A stretch of DNA of 64,000 nt. Source: Glutinoglossum americanum. Lineage: Eukaryota; Ascomycota; Geoglossomycetes; Geoglossales; Geoglossaceae. The notes under the pieces are model-generated. The model was not told where the DNA came from. It saw only the letters and a program-made list of their open reading frames with translations, and did no database searches. Where the stretch lies: contig JAGHQL010000001.1 in NCBI GenBank assembly GCA_020080175.1, forward strand, positions 310,001 through 374,000, given 5' to 3'. Shown in pieces: positions 48,401 through 58,738 of this stretch. Positions within the stretch are counted from its first letter, which is position 1. Every line of letters starts with the position of its first letter. The position numbers were made by a program, and so were the translations under genes.

Positions 48401-49472
48401 GCGCGTGGCTAGCCAGACGAAATCCAAAGTTGGGAGTGCAGGTATTTGCCGACGACAAGAGCAGGGTGAAACTTGAGCCAGCACAGGTGGTAAAGATCCT
48501 AAAAGAGAAAGCTCCAGATGCTGTTAAGGAATACTTAGAGTATCTCGTCTTTGGCAAGAACGTACGATTTCTTCGTTTGCTTTATGTGACGTTGGGCTAA
48601 TGCTTTAGAAGAACGCTCAATACGCCAACGATCTGATCGCATTTTACCTCGACACAGTCCTCACTGTACTGAGCACATCTGAAGCCGCACGCGACCTTCT
48701 ATCCCGGTCGTATGAGACTTACCGGGCGCTTAAGCCCCCAAAGCCGACATACCAGCAATTCATCACCGAGAACGCGATTGCGGAAGAATGGTGGCGTAAC
48801 CGTCTTCGGCTTCTGGAATTGCTAGGACGTACTCATGGCGCGGCGTCGGCATATAATGTTTCTACCATTTTGAAACGATTGTCGCCATACGAAAAAGAAC
48901 TAGTACCCGAGATGATCATCCTCGATGGCAGGCAGGGACGCCATGAGCAAGCTCTGCGACTTCTCACACACAACTTAGGAGATTACGATACAGCAATAAA
49001 CTACTGCCTTTTAGGTGGAACCAGTATTTTCCACCCACCACCCAGTACACCAGCTAAAGAAGCGAACGTAACGCGAGAAGACCAAGCGACTCTATTCGGT
49101 CACCTCTTGACCGAGTTTCTTCGCATCGAGGATGTCAGCGACAGAGTCGAGCAGACGGGGGGGCTTCTTGAACGCTTTGGCGGATGGTTTGACGTTGGTT
49201 ATGTGAGAAATCCTCTCAAATATAAGAGCCGGTCTCTAGTAACAGCAACAACTTGCTAATGCAAGGCTTCTTAGGTCCTGGGTGTTATCCCAGACTCGTG
49301 GTCAATAGAGCTTTTATCTGGGTTCATCATCAGTGCGCTCAGAAGACTAGTTCGGGAGAAGAGCGAGACAATGGTAGCGAAGGCTTTGAGCGGGGCAGAG
49401 AATCTTAAGATCACCGCAGAATTCGTCTCGAGATGCGACGATGTCGGGCCGTCAATGGAGCTCCCTGGCTGA
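45474..49472 (+). CDS. VPS3: CORVET tethering subunit Vps3-like (TRAP1/Vps39 family)
   Basis: Binds Rab5/Vps21 on endosomes as part of the CORVET tether. Exons 45474-45633, 45750-46162, 46261-48561, 48609-49202 and 49275-49472 give 1221 aa. The N-terminal CNH beta-propeller begins with GPYVLQSLADDLPLAAE and NLYVGTSAAEILHF and continues to about 330, interrupted by a long Ser/Pro-rich insert at about 250-380. The C-terminal half is alpha-helical (Vps39-type repeats), with KKGYGSVG, LYDLVDKGVDCFDRAVVLLE, WWRNRLRLLELLGRTHGAAS and YDTAINYCLLGG. The last exon restores VLGVIPDSWSIELLSGFI, which sits at the end of this family. Exon 2 could start at other acceptors, but 45750 gives the most conserved join. 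Vps39 itself is the main alternative; the NLYVGTSAAEILHF block favours Vps3. Confidence 0.85.
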
Positions 49473-52002
49473 CGAATTTAGGAATATAGCCCTTGCTTAT
49501 TCGAAGCACACGTTACGTATGCACATACCCATGATCAACGACTCTAGAATGCTCGGGATCTATTTTAGAATAGTATAGTACATACAAAATATTTTACCAC
49601 AAGGGTCGCAATAGCCAGGGAACCCGTTACCTGGTTTGCCTGAGGCCCTATATCGGATGCAAGTATTTGAGTGAGACGTTAATATTCCGCCCCGACGCAT
49701 ATAGTAACAACATCTGACCGGGGGCTCCCATCTCCAGTCCCATCCTCCCGGACTCGCCACCCCCCGGAATGATATTAGTTATTACGAAGGATAAAGTGGG
49801 ATGGTGTTATATCTCACGTACTCTGCTTCATGTCCTGTGGCTTAGGTATCTGGGGAATTGCGTGCGCTTTCGCTCGTGTTATGTTCAATCCCCAGCGGAT
49901 GCACGGTCGCCCAGCACGTGACACACGGAAAGAGATGAGGTTAGTGAGGCATGGTTGATGGTTGATGGTTGGCGGTTGGCGGTTGGCGCCCCTGCAGTAG
50001 CCAACCGCCAAAAAGAAAAAGCGGTCAAAAAGCTCATTCGAGCCGCTGCCATACGGAGGACGGAGCACAGGACTAACTTGAAAATTCTTAAGATTTGACT
50101 ATTCCGATAACGTGCCGAAAAACCACTGCCTACAGAGTAACTACGGAGTAACCTCGGAATACTTCTGATGAATTTCCAAGACACAGGGTCAAAGATCAGG
50201 GTGGCAAAAACCCTCTCCTTTCATGGTCCACGGATAGCTACTTTGTACTCGCGTTTGACGGCTGCCAAGGAATATAGTATTGCAGAGTACCATAGTACAA
50301 ACGCAGCGCAGCGGAAGTATCGCACATGAGATGTTGCGATAGGACACCTGATCCGGGCACAGTCAAATTACTTCTCCCGTCAGCGCCAAATGGGGTCACG
50401 AATCCGCTTTTGGCTGGGCCGTTGGCCAAACATCCTGGGATCCAACAAGAGACGAGTTATTCAGCGTAGAGCTCGTTGTCACTCTACCAGCGGGTACCCC
50501 GAGTGGCAGAAAAAATTCATCAAGACAAATCAGAGCCCCGGCTCAGCGTCCCCTTCGGACAAACAGCGGCCCGTGAAACGTCATGACGCGGCGAGCTGCA
50601 CGACGATAGGCAGCTGTGCAACCTGCCATTTCAGCTAGGGTGGTTTCATGTTCTGCCATGGATTCCATTCGTTCCTATTCGCTACCGGTCGCGAACCCGC
50701 AGTTGGATCACCGCGTGGGCGGCGCGAATATCCGCTTCCTATTCGCCCCCCTTCTTTCTGCGAGAGCCCCTTGTACCTCCAGTCGATGTACCCAGGATTC
50801 TTTCGTGCAGCCATCACCCCGCCCGGACTCCCCATGTTCGCAGCGTGCCCACCCTAGTAGTCCCCGTCACCCGTCGACCACGCCCCGTATCTCTTTGAAC
50901 ATACGCTGCCTGCGCTGAGATCTGAAACGTCCGCGCTCCGGCGATCAGCCTCCCTCGGCAAAAGTCTATCGAACATAATCGATAAGGAGCTTCTCGCCCC
51001 TGGATCGCTTCTACAGCGCAAATCCGTTGGCTGTGAGCCGATATGCAGATTTCAGGAACACCGCCCAGATGGAAAAAAATAACACTGCAGGGGAGCTTTC
51101 TAATATGATTTGGATGACTCCGCCAAGGAGATCTTATCCAGTCCTTGCTTCGCTCACAGGAGAGAAGGGAGAGAGAGGCGTGGTCAGATATTCACTACGA
51201 ACTCTCACCACACTCTCGCTCTTCACTCTTCCACCCCTCTTCACCCACTCATTCCTTCACTCATTCCTTTCCCCCCGTTAAATGTGGAGCTAGTCCTTCC
51301 ATCCCCTCTCCCATTGCGCGAAGCTGGCGGGCCTGTGGTTTTCTCTCTCAGTCGTTCTCATTTCTCCACCCACTTGTCGATCGAACCTTGTTACTGGAGC
51401 ATTTCCCACCGATTGTTGACGATCACTGAACTGCCTCGCGAAAGCTCCTGGTCTTGAGCGCTTCGAGAACCCGAGGCAAATCTCCAAGGACATTCGTAAG
51501 TTGCCCGGTTGCACATGATGCTTGCTTGTGTTGCAAAAGAATTCACCGTTGACGCTTTGTGTGTTGTGGAACTAGCTGAAGTTCGAACACACTCTCTTTA
51601 CATATTCCTCAAACAACGTCGTCCGGCCGACCTCCATTGTTAACACCCACGTCGGTCGTCCACAACATTCACTCAAAGAACAACAAAGTTCCTTCTTTCA
51701 CCCATTTGCTGTTCCTTCGGCTATGCTTCAATAGTCATTGTTTATTTTAAACAAAGTAGGACTGCCTAGAGCATCCCGCCCTTCATTTCTGTACAATTCC
51801 TTTATCCACCTGGTGTGAAGACAATCTTTTGTCTACTCAAACGCTACGCAAAGGCCACACAACCTCATTACCCCAATCTTATCACCTATAAGTCGACGGC
51901 CCTCCTTCCCTCTCTCCAGGAGAGTCGACAAAAATCTTCTCTAAACAAAACGCTCGCACAATTCCAGCGTTAATACCTAATTCGGAAACTTCAACCGCAT
52001 CA
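49473..52002. other. Long intergenic region upstream of the ferric reductase
   Basis: 2.5 kb with no supported gene. It holds a heptamer repeat and hairpin near 49.98 kb and a pyrimidine-rich stretch from about 51.2 to 51.95 kb that is probably promoter and long 5' UTR. Isolated GATA-type motifs (TTATC near 51890, GATAAG near 50980) are seen; iron genes in fungi are often GATA-controlled, but single sites prove little. Confidence 0.45.
49953..50011. repeat. Heptamer tandem repeat running into a 12-bp hairpin
   Basis: Copies of GGTTGAT pass into copies of GGTTGGC. The last GGCGGTTGGC unit and its 5' TT (49976-49987) pairs perfectly with 50000-50011 across a 12-nt loop, giving a strong stem-loop. 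Confidence 0.8.
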
Positions 52003-53837
52003 ATGCCAGTAGGAGAGAGGCTAGATTACACGTCCGGCCTTGCTGGCGTGAACCAGTCCCAAAATTATGTGTTCAGGTGAGTTGTCCATGCCCTCTATCG
52101 CTTGACCTATTACAAGCATACTAACATTGCCTTTCTTATAGGAATACTCTCTGGTACACCCTAGGGCTGTTATGTGTCTTAATACTGCTCTTGCGGTTCG
52201 CCCAAATGTTCAACGCACACTTGCGCCATATATTCTCGTTAACAGCGGACTCTAAGCAACAGCAATTTTGGTCGAAAAATCGGACATCACTATGGCCCAA
52301 CCTGAAGAGCTACCTGCTCTATGCGCCGCTATGCAAGAAACGCCACAACCGGGAGATGAGATTATCCTCGGCGATCAATATGGGCACGCTACCCTCCCGA
52401 TTTCACACCACAATCCTCCTCCTTTACGTGATCAGCAATATAGCCTACTGCTGCGTTCTCGACTACAGCCAAGACAAGTCCGCAGTCATCGCAGAGTTAC
52501 GGGGGCGGACAGGAACGTTGGCTGTAGTTAACATGATTCCCCTAATCATTTTAGCAGGAAGGAACAACCCACTCATCACAGCTCTGAAAGTGAGCTTCGA
52601 CACGTACAACTTGCTGCACAGATGGATGGGCCGTATCGTTGTGTTGGAAGCTCTCGCCCACACTTTTGCCTGGGCAGGGAATAAGGTTATGAACTCCAGT
52701 TGGAAATCCATGTGGCATCACCTAATGACCCCATATCTCTTGGCTGGCACCATTGGTACAGTCGCCCTCGTGGCCATATTGTTCCAATCACCCTCGCCTA
52801 TCCGACACGCCTTCTATGAAACTTTCCTTCACATTCACATATTCCTCGCTATGGCAGCGATCATTGGCGTTTGGGTCCACCTCGATATCCCAAAGTTACC
52901 ACCACTGCCCTACATTTGGGTTGTCATGTTCTTTTGGGGATTCGATCGGGTGATTCGACTGGGGCGGATTATATACCGTAACGTCTCCCGGGGTGGCTCA
53001 ACTACAGTGTCAGTCCAGGCCCTTCCTGGTGAAGCGTGCAGGGTGACACTCGACATGCCTAGACCCTGGACTTTCAAGCCAGGTTGTCACGTCTACCTTT
53101 ACCTTCCATCGATCGCTCTTTGGCAATCTCACCCTTTCTCCATCGCCTGGGGCGAGGATATCCCAGTCTTGTCTCGAGATGAAGAGAATGAGAAACTGCC
53201 CTCTAACATTCACGACTTGGATCTACCACGTAGACGCAAAGCGACCATCTCTCTAGTCATCCACAAGCGAACGGGCATGACCGCAAAGCTATACGATCGA
53301 GCAAAAATATCTCCCAATGGATGCTTCACGGTGCGCGGCTTCGCCGAGGGGCCATACGGTGGCCTCGAATCGCTCCACAGCTATGGCACCGTGGTGATGT
53401 TTGCGGGTGGAATTGGGATCACTCACCAGGTTCCTCACATCCGGGACCTAGTACAGGGTTATTCCGAGGGTACCGTCGCAGCGCGAAAAGTCGTACTTGT
53501 CTGGATTGTCAAGACGACGGAACACTTGGAATGGGTCCGCCCGTGGATGGATGTCATCCTTCAAATGCCAGGCCGAAGAGAAATCCTCAAGATACTACTC
53601 TTCATCACCAAGCCAAGGTCACCGCGAGAGGTCGTATCACCAAGCGCAACCGTCCAGATGTATCCCGGTCGACCGAATCCCCAAGTCATCCTCGACAAGG
53701 AGATCGAAGACCGCGTGGGGGCGATGGCAGTCACGGTCTGTGGGCCTGGTGCGCTGGCCGACAGCGTAAGAGATGCCGCGAGGAAGAGGGTTGACGTCGC
53801 CAGCCTTGACTTCATCGAAGAGTCTTTCACGTGGTAG
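52003..53837 (+). CDS. Ferric-chelate reductase (FRE family transmembrane flavocytochrome)
   Basis: Plasma-membrane reductase that moves electrons from NADPH through FAD and two hemes to extracellular Fe3+ or Cu2+. Exons 52003-52076 and 52142-53837 give 589 aa. An N-terminal span (WYTLGLLCVLILLLRFAQMF) is followed by a six-helix heme domain with two His pairs in YNLLHRWMGRIVVLEALAH and FLHIHIFLAMAAIIGVWVH. The FAD-binding domain has CHVYLYLPSIALWQSHPFSI. The NADPH domain begins GPYGGLESLHSYGTVVMFAG, with GGIGITHQVPHI, and ends near AVTVCGPGALADSVR. Start and intron (GTGAGT..TATAG, 65 nt) were placed by phase. A divergent substrate or superoxide-producing NOX role cannot be excluded, but there are no EF hands. 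Confidence 0.92.
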
Positions 53838-54967
53838 CATAACAGAAACATTGCGAATAGCGTCCCGGTGCTCAGGTCTTGACATCTCGCCGGATGTACT
53901 TGTATTTTGGTCTGTTGTAATTAGCATGATGTTGGCTGGCATACCTTTTCACCCTAGCATTTTCTCGGGCTCCCATCTGTCCCAGGCGGGTTTGCTACTT
54001 CTTCACATTCGCTTCTCGCTGCCACATGCACTCGACTGCGGTAGTGCCAATTCTTTTCTTCTTTTCATTCCATTCATTTTAAGATACCCCACCACCACCA
54101 CCACCACCAATGAAACCCCCTATCAGGGTTCGCATGTTGTATTGTACATATTTGCATGGGGAAACCTAGAAACAATAGAAGATCCATAAAGATCATTACA
54201 GCGATAAAAACACTGTCTGTTGGAGTCTCACAAATATGCCTCTGAGAGTGACCACGTCTTCTGTTACCTGTACTGTGCGTTGTAGATTGGCTGGCCAAAG
54301 AGTCCCTTGAATGTCAGTAAAAATAGTTCGCTGCCTGAACCTTTGCCACCTTCAGGCATGAGTCGAGCATGAGTTGAAGAGGCGCATTACTGAAACGGTC
54401 CCTCTTTCGCCACGACCATCCATCTCCTCGGAATAGAGGGTCCCAAAGCAGCATGCCTCCATACGGGTGGAACCCTTTGCATAGCAGTGGTTCAACGCCA
54501 CATCGCGGACCCTGAGTCGGGGCTGCGCGGAGATATGGGTGGGTGATGATTGGCACACAGGTGTCGTTGGGTGCGAGCTGCCGGACGCGGTTTAGCGGCT
54601 CTGGCCTCCCCCCCCCCATTTTTCCCACAACTCCCATTTTCCAGTTCCGCCCCGCGCTTTCCTCCGCCACCCTTTCTCCTGATCCTCTCCCACATCGAAA
54701 ATATTCCCTTCCCTTCATTCTCGTCTGTCGCTCGCAGCGCGGAGCATCAGAGCGTTCTGACCATCTCTTCCGAGCTCGTTTCCTCCCGGGCACCATTGGC
54801 TGTCGAGCCTCTCTTCTGCTCGCGCGTCTTCGCTGGGCGTCGGCGTCAGGTTTGCAACGCCGCGTTCCCGGTTCCGCCGCGAACCGATCGCGGTAACGGA
54901 AAGGCGACCACCAACCCACCCACCCCCACCCAGTTCTTACGTTTTCTCCCCTCGCCCATAACATCAA
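53838..54967. other. Intergenic region, ferric reductase to the Zn2Cys6-like gene
   Basis: 1.13 kb. It contains an (ACC)n microsatellite at about 54090-54109 and a GC-rich, pyrimidine-rich leader from about 54.6 to 54.96 kb. Several overlapping open frames near 54.3-55.0 kb on both strands are low-complexity and unsupported. Confidence 0.45.
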
Positions 54968-56759
54968 ATGAACAGCTACAACTACACCGCAAGAGGAGGT
55001 CCAAGTCATCTAGCTGGCCTGCCCCAGATGGACACATCGAGCGCGACCGCTACTGGTCAAAAGCGCAAACGCTCTCCACTCGACACTCAAATGCCGCACC
55101 CTGTTTCCTCACGTGCTCCTGGCGCGGAGGGGCAGCAGTTCCACCTCCAGATTAACTACCTCGCTCGACGGGATGCGACGAATCTCCCCATCGTGTCGGC
55201 CACGGACACTCTGCCTAACATCCTCGGTATCCTCGACAAGTATGCCGGCGTGCTCGAAAGACACGAGAGCGTCGCCGCAAACCTGGGATGCCGGCCGCTG
55301 GGGCCAATTCTGATTAAACGTTTTGAGAGGTTGTTTGACGGGCCGGTAAAAGTCGTGCACTACGCGCAGGGGATCGTTGGAGCGACGCCAGTCACCTGGC
55401 TGGACGTTGTGGAGTTTGCAAAGGCGCGGCCGCAGGATTTTACATTGACCGAAAATAAAGATGGCGGCAGGGTGTGCAGATGCCGGATCAACCAATGCGA
55501 GGTGGAGATCTCTGAGGAGGACTACGTGTTGATCGCCTCGGGCATGCCGCAGAAAATAATCCCACCACAGCCCATCGAGGAGGATGAAGAGAAGGAGTTA
55601 GGAAGTTTGGAGACGCTAGAGAAGAATCTGTCGCAGATAATCCTATCTGCCGATGCGGGTATGTTCACCGACGTTCTTTTTTTCGTTCATACTTTTATTG
55701 CATTCTAGGGAAGATGAGACAACACTCGAGCAGCTGTGTTACACTTCCTTTGTCATCCTTCAGTTTAATCGAGGTACTTGGCTTCTAAGCTTTATGCGGT
55801 ATCTAACATCCCATCTTGCAACAGTCTCGATGCAGGCAAGGCAATTGAAACACCGTTTCGGCAATCGCAGAAAGGCCATCAACATCAGAAGAGGAGCCGA
55901 AGCTGCCAACAACCCAGGTGGACATGGACGGCCAGGTAGTGCTGGGAGTGGCCTACTCTCCATGGCCCCGGGGACCGAGAGGGAACCGCCTCGGCACACA
56001 CCATCGCCAACCCCAGGATTCGTAGCCGTGAACACTCGACAGACTGTCCCGGCAAACGGAAATAACCAGGAAAACATCCCATCCACGTCGGGACCCATGA
56101 ATGGAACGACTTCCCGTCCACTTGCAGATTCCTCAAACCGTCTAAAGCCAATAACAACTGGAGACGCAGAGAACAAACACAGGGGTCAATCCAACTTCAG
56201 CACAGCAGATACGCTTCTAAAAGTCTTGGACAAGCAAGTCTTGAATGGAGGCTCCGATAAACCCCCCCACGTAGAGATCCCTCCTTACAACCACAACGAC
56301 GTTATCAGAGCCGCTTCTGTTCCGCAGACGCCCAACATCAAGTCACCGTCGATACCACCAACTCGTCCTTCCCCCGCCCAAGTCACTGACGACGATGGCC
56401 CATTCAGGGCCGAGATGCTCCGACGGATGGAACGGCTGCCTAGGGGTGACCCGGTGTTGCCTCCATGCGACCGGTGCCGGCGGCTAGAACGAGAGTGTCT
56501 CAAGAACCTGACGGCATGCATGGGCTGCACTAAGAAGCACGCCCGGTGCTCGTGGAAAAAAGTCACTCAGGAGGAGCTCGAGCAGGATGAAGCTAGACTA
56601 CGCAGCGAGGTTGTGAGTGGCAGCGGCGGCGGCGGTGGTGGCGGCGGCGAGAAGGTCCCCACTACGGAGGAAGACGTGAAGATGATTGACGCTGAGGCGG
56701 CCGAGCAGGCGTCCGAGCAACTAGCCGTCTCGCACGCTCAGGGGAATGGGAATCCTTGA
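54968..56759 (+). CDS. Nuclear protein with C-terminal Zn2Cys6-like cluster, function unknown
   Basis: Exons 54968-55658 and 55825-56759 give 541 aa. A folded N-terminal part (about 50-190) includes FHLQINYLARRDATNLPIVS and a CRCRINQCEVEISEEDY motif. A basic helix (VSMQARQLKHRFGNRRKAIN) follows the splice join and fits homologues as I remember them. A long disordered region then leads to the cluster PPCDRCRRLERECLKNLTAC-x2-C-x6-C near residues 460-495, which has the Cys spacing of a GAL4-type binuclear zinc cluster but at the C-terminus, where GAL4 proteins rarely carry it. A glycine octad and acidic tail close the protein. Probably a DNA- or chromatin-associated regulator; target unknown. 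The intron (166 nt) is fairly long but has one consistent splice choice. Confidence 0.83.
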
Positions 56760-58738
56760 CAGGTGTGGGGTGAGGAATGCCTGTGTAACGATATCGAAGC
56801 CTTTTTTTTTTTTCGCCCTCACATGTCTTAAGGGAAACGTCCTTTCGGAGGGGGATGGGGGGACGCGTAGCACACTGGATTGTTGCTAAGGGATCAGTTA
56901 GTAAGGCGTTTCGGGGACTTTTTAGCTCAGAAGTCTCTCTATATCATTGGGACGGCGGAAACTGACGGCACAAAGAGCACTGCATGTTTGTCTTTTTTTT
57001 TCTTTTTTTTCCTGTTCCAGACATATATACCATATACCATTCGTTTTCATCCCTTTTTTTTTCCTCTTTAAGGGCCCCTGAAAGGCCTCGGGAGGCTTTT
57101 TTTCTACTCTTGCTCTATTTTTTTTTTCTTTTTATCCACCATATGGGCGCCTAAAATTGTACCACCATCGTTGCCCCCCTTTGAGGAAACGCGCGGAGAG
57201 GGAGAGGGAGACGGACAGAGAGCGCGAGAGGGTGGAAGTAAGGGATCGGCAACTTTAAACACAGTGCTTCGGGTCGCGGTTTCAAGTTGGCCGATTAGGG
57301 GAAGGGAGAGAGAGAGAGGTGGGGAGGAAAGAATTAGGGTTACACAAACCTCACCCGCCACCACCAACACACATACACACCCAAAAACCCACACATCGTC
57401 CGGGGCCGACGGGGCCCCACTTGCCTTTTACATAGAGAAAAAAAAACACACACACAAACACACCAAGTCTTAACCCACTCACTAACACGTTTTTTCTTGT
57501 ACTTTATATATAACCAATGAAAAAAAAACCTTTGGACCAGCTCTCACTTCTTTTTTTCTTTAAACCGAATTATCGTTAAAAGTGCCGCCCTTTTTTAACG
57601 CGCGTAGGGAAATTTATCCTTTAAAAAAAAAGGTGTTAAGTTACCGGCCCCCCCCAAAACGCACACGCACGTCGCAAGCAGAAGGGAAGGAGGAGCAATT
57701 CTTTTTGAAAATATTTTTACAAATCGGGGGGGGGGGGGTTGACCGCGCATGTGTGTATGTACGTGCCAGGGGGTGGTTTCTCTTTCCCCACGGCGCATGT
57801 GGCGCGCGCTGGTGGGTTTTTCCGCGGGGGTTTTTGGGGGCGGAGGAGCTCTGCCCCTTGCGGCTCTGCGCGCCGTGACACTAGCCATTGAACACATCGC
57901 TCCCATTCTCCAACACCTTCTTCCCGCCCTTGAAATATTGCCGCTGCCTTAGCACACCGCATTTAGATGCAAGACGCAAGATTTCTGGGACACTGTCGGT
58001 GAGCGCTTTGGGGGCAACCTGTGAGTGAGTGAGGTCAGTGGATTGCCGAATGCAAGCGGTTGACAGATTTCAGGCAAAATCAATTGACGTGCCTTGTAGT
58101 AAGCATAAAGACAGTTAAGGGTATTGCTGCGGAGGCGGTGGTCCATGTTTAGGGTAATCTGCTTGCTGTAAAGCTCCACGCCTCCAGCCCTTATGTTAAG
58201 ATCACCCCATAGAGATTATAGATGTCCACGTTAGCTAAAGAAAATGGCCATCACGAGGCTGATGTTTCTGCATCAATGGCATAGGGCTCCTTGAGCAATG
58301 CTTCCCACCACCATGGCCTTCTCCCAACAGTTATGGTGTGCACTATCCCGCAAACGGTAGCGGTCCAGATGCCCCCAAGCTGGCCAGGTCGGGCCAGCTC
58401 CAAGCTGAATATCTCATGTGGTTAGTGTGCAGTATCCGACGCAATTTCGCGGCTTCCGACGGGCTGAGGGAGCTCTTGAGGCTCCAAGCCGTGGAGATTA
58501 AATGCCTGTGCAGGCCCGCAGAAAGACACGGTGCATAGCCCAAAACGGCAAGCTTTAGGAAAAGCTCTAGTGATTGATTCCAGCAGCTTGAAAGAGGCTC
58601 TACGCTATCATAGCCTCCAACCGGCTGGGCCTGAGGGATGAGGCTAGGATTTGTCTTCATCTGGCGATTACATATTCCTCGCCGACAAACAGCCTGCGCT
58701 GCTTCACCTCGTTCATTGAAAACATAAAGGGTAAGCTC
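56760..58738. other. Homopolymer-rich tract with repeat copy A
   Basis: 2.0 kb. Poly-T, poly-A, poly-G and CA runs crowd 56.8-57.8 kb and overlap the dispersed repeat copy listed below. From about 57.9 to 58.7 kb complexity is normal but no gene was recognised. Confidence 0.5.
57533..57778. repeat. Dispersed direct repeat, copy A
   Basis: About 245 bp matching 61271-61571 in the same orientation. Shared blocks in order: GGACCAGCTCTCACTT, AAACCGAAT, TTTTTAACGCGCGT, GTTAAG, GCAAGCAGAAGGGAAGGAGG, ATATTTTTACA and GTATGTACGTGCCAGGGGGT. Homopolymers between blocks differ in length. No coding potential or terminal repeats were seen; family unknown. Confidence 0.88.

Noticed and set aside
50090-50170. 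TACGGAGTAAC-type motif reminiscent of fungal transposon ends
   Set aside because: No partner inverted repeat, target duplication or transposase sequence nearby.
54314-55037. A 231-codon minus-strand frame overlapping the Zn2Cys6-like gene leader
   Set aside because: Arg/Trp/Gly-rich translation typical of the reverse of GC-rich pyrimidine leaders. It overlaps the promoter and start of a well-supported gene.
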